Shown piece by piece: positions 60,280 to 64,000 of a DNA stretch of 64,000 nucleotides. The notes beneath the pieces are model-generated. The model made no database searches. It saw only the letters and a program-made list of their open reading frames with translations, and was not told the DNA's origin. Each line of letters starts with the position of its first letter. Positions within the stretch are counted from its first letter, which is position 1. The stretch covers positions 1 through 64,000 of the forward strand of contig PNLP01000029.1 of NCBI GenBank assembly GCA_013823135.1. Reading direction: 5' to 3'. This DNA comes from Planctomycetaceae bacterium. Lineage in GTDB: Bacteria > Planctomycetota > Planctomycetia > Gemmatales > Gemmataceae. The position numbers were made by a program, and so were the translations under genes.

Positions 60280-63012
60280 CTAATGATTGTCCTTGTGGCT
60301 GGTCGCGGTGTGAAATCCATATCCCGCAATCCCGAGGATAATTAAGAGCAAAAGGACTCCACTGTGGCTTAACCCTGCGTTCAGATCAAGCGTCATGGGG
60401 AACCACAGAGTGTTCATCACAAAGGCCGCGACGATCACAGCAAGGGCACCGAACCGGACCAGAAGTCCGAACATGATCAGGTTGCCAAGGATCAAGAACA
60501 GGAAACCCAGGACCACCGATAACCACCCTCCGGGGGAAGTGGTCAGCAGTTGGAAGTCATGCGCTTTCAGGGTGGTCCAGACGAACACAAACGCCCCGCC
60601 GTACAAGATTGGCTTGCGAAGTAATTGGCGGAGAAGTAACAGCAGCAACAGATTGTAGAAAAATGCTGTCCGGAACGAGTACACGAGGTTAATAAGCAAA
60701 TTCCCCGTCCAATATCCTGGAATCCGGGTGTTAGGGACCCACCAATCCCACCACGGGATCGCTGCGGGTTCACCCAGCCAATTTGGCAACAGATTGCCGA
60801 CCATACTCACGACAGTCCACGTGACACCGCCAAGCACACCGACGAGAAGGTCGCGCCCCACAAGAGGATCGCTCCAACGATTCGCCAGTAACCGTGTCCA
60901 CGAGATGACGGCCTGCGGCCACCAACGCCTCACCAATGGTTCGAGCGCGATATATGCCCCAGCGATAAGGGCTGCCCAGTACAGGGCGAACGACAAACCC
61001 AGCACAAGTGAACGAATTTCAAGTCGGATCTCGGCATAACCTTCCACCAGGTGACGCGTTTCACATGCCCAGACCACCATCTGAATCAAAAAGACTATCA
61101 CGCCGAGCCGAAATCCACCGATTGCGTCTGCCTGACCCGTTCGTAAATGGAGTGGTCCAAGCACGAAAATTGCGATGAGTAACGGCACGAAAAGTTCGAA
61201 TTGCGATACCGCCGCGCCCTGATCTGCCACCCCTTGTGTTGGGGCTCCAGTGTCTCGGCGCGTCCACGGGGCGACGACCTCGAACCACACGATTTGCCCA
61301 CGGTAGGTCCCGGCCTCGATACGAATTGGCAGGTCCTTTGGATTAGCAGTGGTACCCGCCCATGCATATCGAGTATCGACGTAGACGGGGGGAACCAAGT
61401 CGGGCTCCACCTGAGTGAATCGTAAGAAGTCGAACTCGGCTTTGTGGAACCACAAACGCCAGATGATTTGTGGAACGGCTGGTCCCGGAGCGGGTGCGGC
61501 GCGATCTAAGTCGGGGGGCACGACGAAGAACGACAGCAACCGCCCTCTCACATCGACTTTTACGGCTGCCATACCGGGGACGATTGGTCCGGGGTCGGTC
61601 CACGAAACACGAGGAGGTTCGAGTGACCCTGCGTAGGGATAAAACAAATCCGGTGAAAATGGAGTAGGGGATTGCCTACACCAGAAGAAAATTGGCGAGA
61701 CCGGTCGTCGCTGCGACCACTCTGGCCAACCGGAGATATCTTTGGGGTCGAAGCCATCGTAGTAAAGGAATTGTTGGTCGTGGTCGAATCCAATTGCGTC
61801 TGCCCGATCGTCGAGACCCGCCATCTGGAACACATCACGGGCACGGCGACCAAGTGCGTCGGTTGGCTCGGGTAAGCCGACCATCCCCACAAGCATCACG
61901 CGATCATAGAGGGCTAGAAATGCTGCTAGGCCGCCGACCAAGCACACAAGCAGCGCCACCCCATGCTTCACGGAAAGCTTACCTGTGATCCCTGCGGCGG
62001 CGACGACCTCAGGCGAGGGAGTAACCCCTGCAGCCACGGCTTCAGCGAGCGGGTCGCCACCGGGCAATATGGCTAGCACTGCAGCGACGGATTGGGGTCG
62101 GGCGGTGGGATCAAGTCTCAAGCAGTTATCGATGACTTTCTCGATAGCGTGGTTGAATCCAGAGATCACAGAGGAGGGGGTAGGTGGGGGGGTATCGCGG
62201 TTGGCGTCGTTGTACGCACGCTTGCCCGTGAACAGTTCGTACATGATGAGACCGAGGGCGAAGATGTCGCTCCGTACGGTTACCTCCTTACCGGCGGACT
62301 GTTCGGGCGCCTGGTAAGAAGGTGTGCCATAACGAACTTCGATCCCAGTGACGGTTGCCTCGGCGGCGGCGAGACCAAAGTCGGTGAGGCGGACCCGACC
62401 CCGACCATCAAGCATCACGTTCGCCGGCTTTAGATCCCTGTGCAGCAAACCCTGATCGTGAACAGCCGCCAAGGACGCACACAGTTGGCGAGAAACTTCG
62501 AGGGCCTTTTCTTCCGATAGGCGACCAACCCGTTTCAAAAGCGAAGCCAAATCTTCGCCGTCCACAAATTCCATCGTCAGATACTGTTGCCCTTCGTGGT
62601 CTGCGATGTCGTAGACTCGACAGACGTTCGGGTGGGACACGCGGCGAGCAGCAGCCACCTCTTTCCGAAGCCCATCGAGTCGGCCGGGGTCGGCCCCAAA
62701 GAGGGCGGGCAGAAACTTGAGAGCGACCGGTTGACCGAGTGTCAGGTCGTCGGCTCGATAAACCTCACCCATTCCCCCTTTCCCGAGAACGGAAACGATG
62801 CGGTAGCGGTTCGAAAGTAACGTGCCAGGAGCGAACCGTTCCCCGGGGATTGCCGAGAACGCCGCAGGTGGACCCGATGGGGCAGCGAGTGTGCCGGTCT
62901 CCGGCGGATGGTCCGGTTCAGCGAGCGTGCCGGTCTTCTCATTGGGTGTACTGGGTTCGGCCGGTTGCATGGGCAGCACGTTGGGTATATGTGGATGCCA
63001 GTTATCATTCAT
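60280..63012 (-). CDS. Membrane Ser/Thr protein kinase
   Basis: A 910-residue kinase. A Pro/Thr-rich N-terminal tail (1-65) leads to a complete Hanks kinase domain (about 70-318): GKGGMG (77-82), Lys99 in VALKFL, HRDLKPAN (191-198), DFG (211-213) and QAPEQ (234-238). One helix follows (about 351-367), then an extracytoplasmic part (about 370-620) with no recognised domain. The last ~290 residues hold about seven to eight further hydrophobic helices. Most bacterial kinases of this type have one membrane helix; a polytopic C-terminus is less usual and may be a sensor. The ATG at 63012 sits in a gap next to the divergent mqnE gene. Confidence 0.9.
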   Translation of the reverse strand: MNDNWHPHIPNVLPMQPAEPSTPNEKTGTLAEPDHPPETGTLAAPSGPPAAFSAIPGERFAPGTLLSNRYRIVSVLGKGGMGEVYRADDLTLGQPVALKFLPALFGADPGRLDGLRKEVAAARRVSHPNVCRVYDIADHEGQQYLTMEFVDGEDLASLLKRVGRLSEEKALEVSRQLCASLAAVHDQGLLHRDLKPANVMLDGRGRVRLTDFGLAAAEATVTGIEVRYGTPSYQAPEQSAGKEVTVRSDIFALGLIMYELFTGKRAYNDANRDTPPPTPSSVISGFNHAIEKVIDNCLRLDPTARPQSVAAVLAILPGGDPLAEAVAAGVTPSPEVVAAAGITGKLSVKHGVALLVCLVGGLAAFLALYDRVMLVGMVGLPEPTDALGRRARDVFQMAGLDDRADAIGFDHDQQFLYYDGFDPKDISGWPEWSQRRPVSPIFFWCRQSPTPFSPDLFYPYAGSLEPPRVSWTDPGPIVPGMAAVKVDVRGRLLSFFVVPPDLDRAAPAPGPAVPQIIWRLWFHKAEFDFLRFTQVEPDLVPPVYVDTRYAWAGTTANPKDLPIRIEAGTYRGQIVWFEVVAPWTRRDTGAPTQGVADQGAAVSQFELFVPLLIAIFVLGPLHLRTGQADAIGGFRLGVIVFLIQMVVWACETRHLVEGYAEIRLEIRSLVLGLSFALYWAALIAGAYIALEPLVRRWWPQAVISWTRLLANRWSDPLVGRDLLVGVLGGVTWTVVSMVGNLLPNWLGEPAAIPWWDWWVPNTRIPGYWTGNLLINLVYSFRTAFFYNLLLLLLLRQLLRKPILYGGAFVFVWTTLKAHDFQLLTTSPGGWLSVVLGFLFLILGNLIMFGLLVRFGALAVIVAAFVMNTLWFPMTLDLNAGLSHSGVLLLLIILGIAGYGFHTATSHKDNH

Positions 63013-63215
63013 TTAACGCCGTCGGCTGCAAGCCCGTCTCGGGTTGAGAAGACGAAAACCATCTCGTCTTGAGTCGGGTAGCCAGTCAACTCTCAGTGCG
63101 ATCCTGCGAATTGGCGCAAGATCTACGCTGTCGTTGCGCGGGTATGGGCGATTGCGGTTCTCATTATGACCGATACAACATGCCGAGTTCCGCTTGATGC
63201 GCGAGGATTTCACCG

Positions 63216-64000
63216 ATGACAAACCCTACCGACCCGAAACTCTTTGCAATCCGAGACAAAGTTCATGCCGGTGAACGGCTCACGTTTGACGACGGCTTGA
63301 TCCTCGAAGCCACATCCGACCTGTTCACCGTCGGGGAATTGGCCAACCTCGTTCGCGAGCGGAAGAACGGAAACACGACCTTCTACAACGTTAATACGCA
63401 CCTGAACCCAACGAATGTGTGTGTGTATCGGTGTTCGTTCTGTTCGTACCGCTCAGACCTCAAAGGCCCAACAGCCTACGTGATGACCGACGAACAGATC
63501 ATTGGTCGTGCTCGCGAAGCAACCGGGCGAGGCTGCACGGAACTTCACGTCGTTGGCGGACTGCATCACCACCTTCCTTATGAGTGGTATCTCAGCATTA
63601 TTGCGAATGTCCATCGCGAGTTCCCCGACCTTCACCTCAAAGCATGGACGGCCGTCGAATGGGACTGGTTCGAGAAACTCACGAAACGCTCGACCCGAGA
63701 ACTGCTCTCCGAGATGCGTGACGCAGGCCTGGGTAGCTTGCCTGGCGGTGGAGCCGAAATTTTTCACCCCGAGATTCGCTCGAAAATCTGCGACTATAAG
63801 GCAGACGCCGAACAGTGGCTCCACGTTCACCGCACTTGGCATGAACTTGGTGGGAAATCAAACGCAACCATGCTGTATGGACACATTGAACGCCCGGAAC
63901 ATCGCATCGACCACCTCATGCGACTCCGCGGCTTACAGGACGAAACAGGCGGCTTTCAGACGTTCATCCCACTCGCGTTCCACCCCTCCAATAACGCACT
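63216..64000 (+). CDS. mqnE: Aminodeoxyfutalosine synthase MqnE (partial, runs off the window)
   Basis: The first 261 residues of a radical SAM enzyme. The ATG at 63216 has GAGGA 8 bases upstream. The radical SAM cluster is CVYRCSFC (Cys69, Cys73, Cys76 as CxxxCxxC). Family segments include ELHVVGGLHHHLPYEWYL, FPDLHLKAWTAVEWDWF, and LGSLPGGGAEIFHPEIR. MqnE joins a SAM-derived adenosyl radical to 3-[(1-carboxyvinyl)oxy]benzoate in the futalosine menaquinone pathway. The related dehypoxanthine futalosine cyclase MqnC is similar, but the HVVGGLH and TAVEW pattern favours MqnE. No stop codon is reached by base 64000. Confidence 0.88.
   Translation, partial: MTNPTDPKLFAIRDKVHAGERLTFDDGLILEATSDLFTVGELANLVRERKNGNTTFYNVNTHLNPTNVCVYRCSFCSYRSDLKGPTAYVMTDEQIIGRAREATGRGCTELHVVGGLHHHLPYEWYLSIIANVHREFPDLHLKAWTAVEWDWFEKLTKRSTRELLSEMRDAGLGSLPGGGAEIFHPEIRSKICDYKADAEQWLHVHRTWHELGGKSNATMLYGHIERPEHRIDHLMRLRGLQDETGGFQTFIPLAFHPSNNA

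Overview
The window is a GC-rich bacterial chromosome segment from a member of the Planctomycetota, most likely Gemmataceae-like. The evidence is the set of families present: DUF1501/DUF1549 and DUF1592/DUF1552 secreted cytochrome pairs, a PVC-type heme-binding CxxCH protein with HEAT repeats, a Planctomycete-type ECF sigma factor next to a caspase-fold protein, two Hanks-type kinases, a Uma2 protein, and menaquinone synthesis by the futalosine route (MqnE). I cannot assign a species. I saw no rRNA, tRNA, CRISPR array, phage or transposase gene.

Layout. 0.1-3.2 kb: two exported proteins, one SnoaL-like and one proline/asparagine-rich with TPR repeats. 3.3-7.8 kb (minus): a four-gene catabolic cluster of SMP-30 lactonase, exported nitrilase-fold amidase, Gfo/Idh/MocA dehydrogenase and HpcH/HpaI aldolase. 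8.1-14.9 kb (minus): DUF1501, DUF1549/DUF1553 cytochrome, D-aminoacylase and an alpha/beta hydrolase. 15-22.7 kb: a thioredoxin-CcdA-like fusion, mscL, ECF sigma factor, caspase-like protein, a second alpha/beta hydrolase, a low-complexity protein and a DUF475 (TerC-like) membrane protein. 23-27 kb (plus): a DUF1592-type multidomain cytochrome and a DUF1552 protein. 27-31.7 kb (minus): RND efflux permease and lipoprotein adaptor. 31.9 kb: a small c-type cytochrome ending at a strong bidirectional terminator.

32.4-43.1 kb (minus) is the best-defined system, a type II secretion / type IV pilus-like operon. Its order of transcription is GspE ATPase, GspF, pseudopilins G, H, I, J and K (H-I-J-K overlap by ATGA), a PilM-PilN (GspL-like) fusion and a PilO (GspM)-like protein with extra C-terminal domains. 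No secretin or prepilin peptidase gene lies in the window. 43.3-51.7 kb: Uma2, an MFS/spermidine-synthase fusion, the glycolytic genes gapA and pgk, accD, a kinase with a tyrosine-kinase-like catalytic loop, and rsmE preceded by a 56-codon reading frame. 51.9-63 kb: small and unknown proteins, mdh, the large PVC cytochrome and a polytopic Ser/Thr kinase. The right edge cuts mqnE.

A recurring theme is palindromic or repeated DNA. Perfect or near-perfect hairpins without U tracts mark many gene ends. Larger inverted repeats sit between operon genes (9.5 kb, 41.2 kb). At least two repeat elements lie in frame inside coding sequences (12.0 kb and 57.8 kb), with a possible third at the start of accD. 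No single wholly new system is proven here. The strongest candidates for follow-up are these coding-sequence repeats, the fused inner-membrane platform of the secretion operon, and the caspase-like protein/sigma-factor pair.
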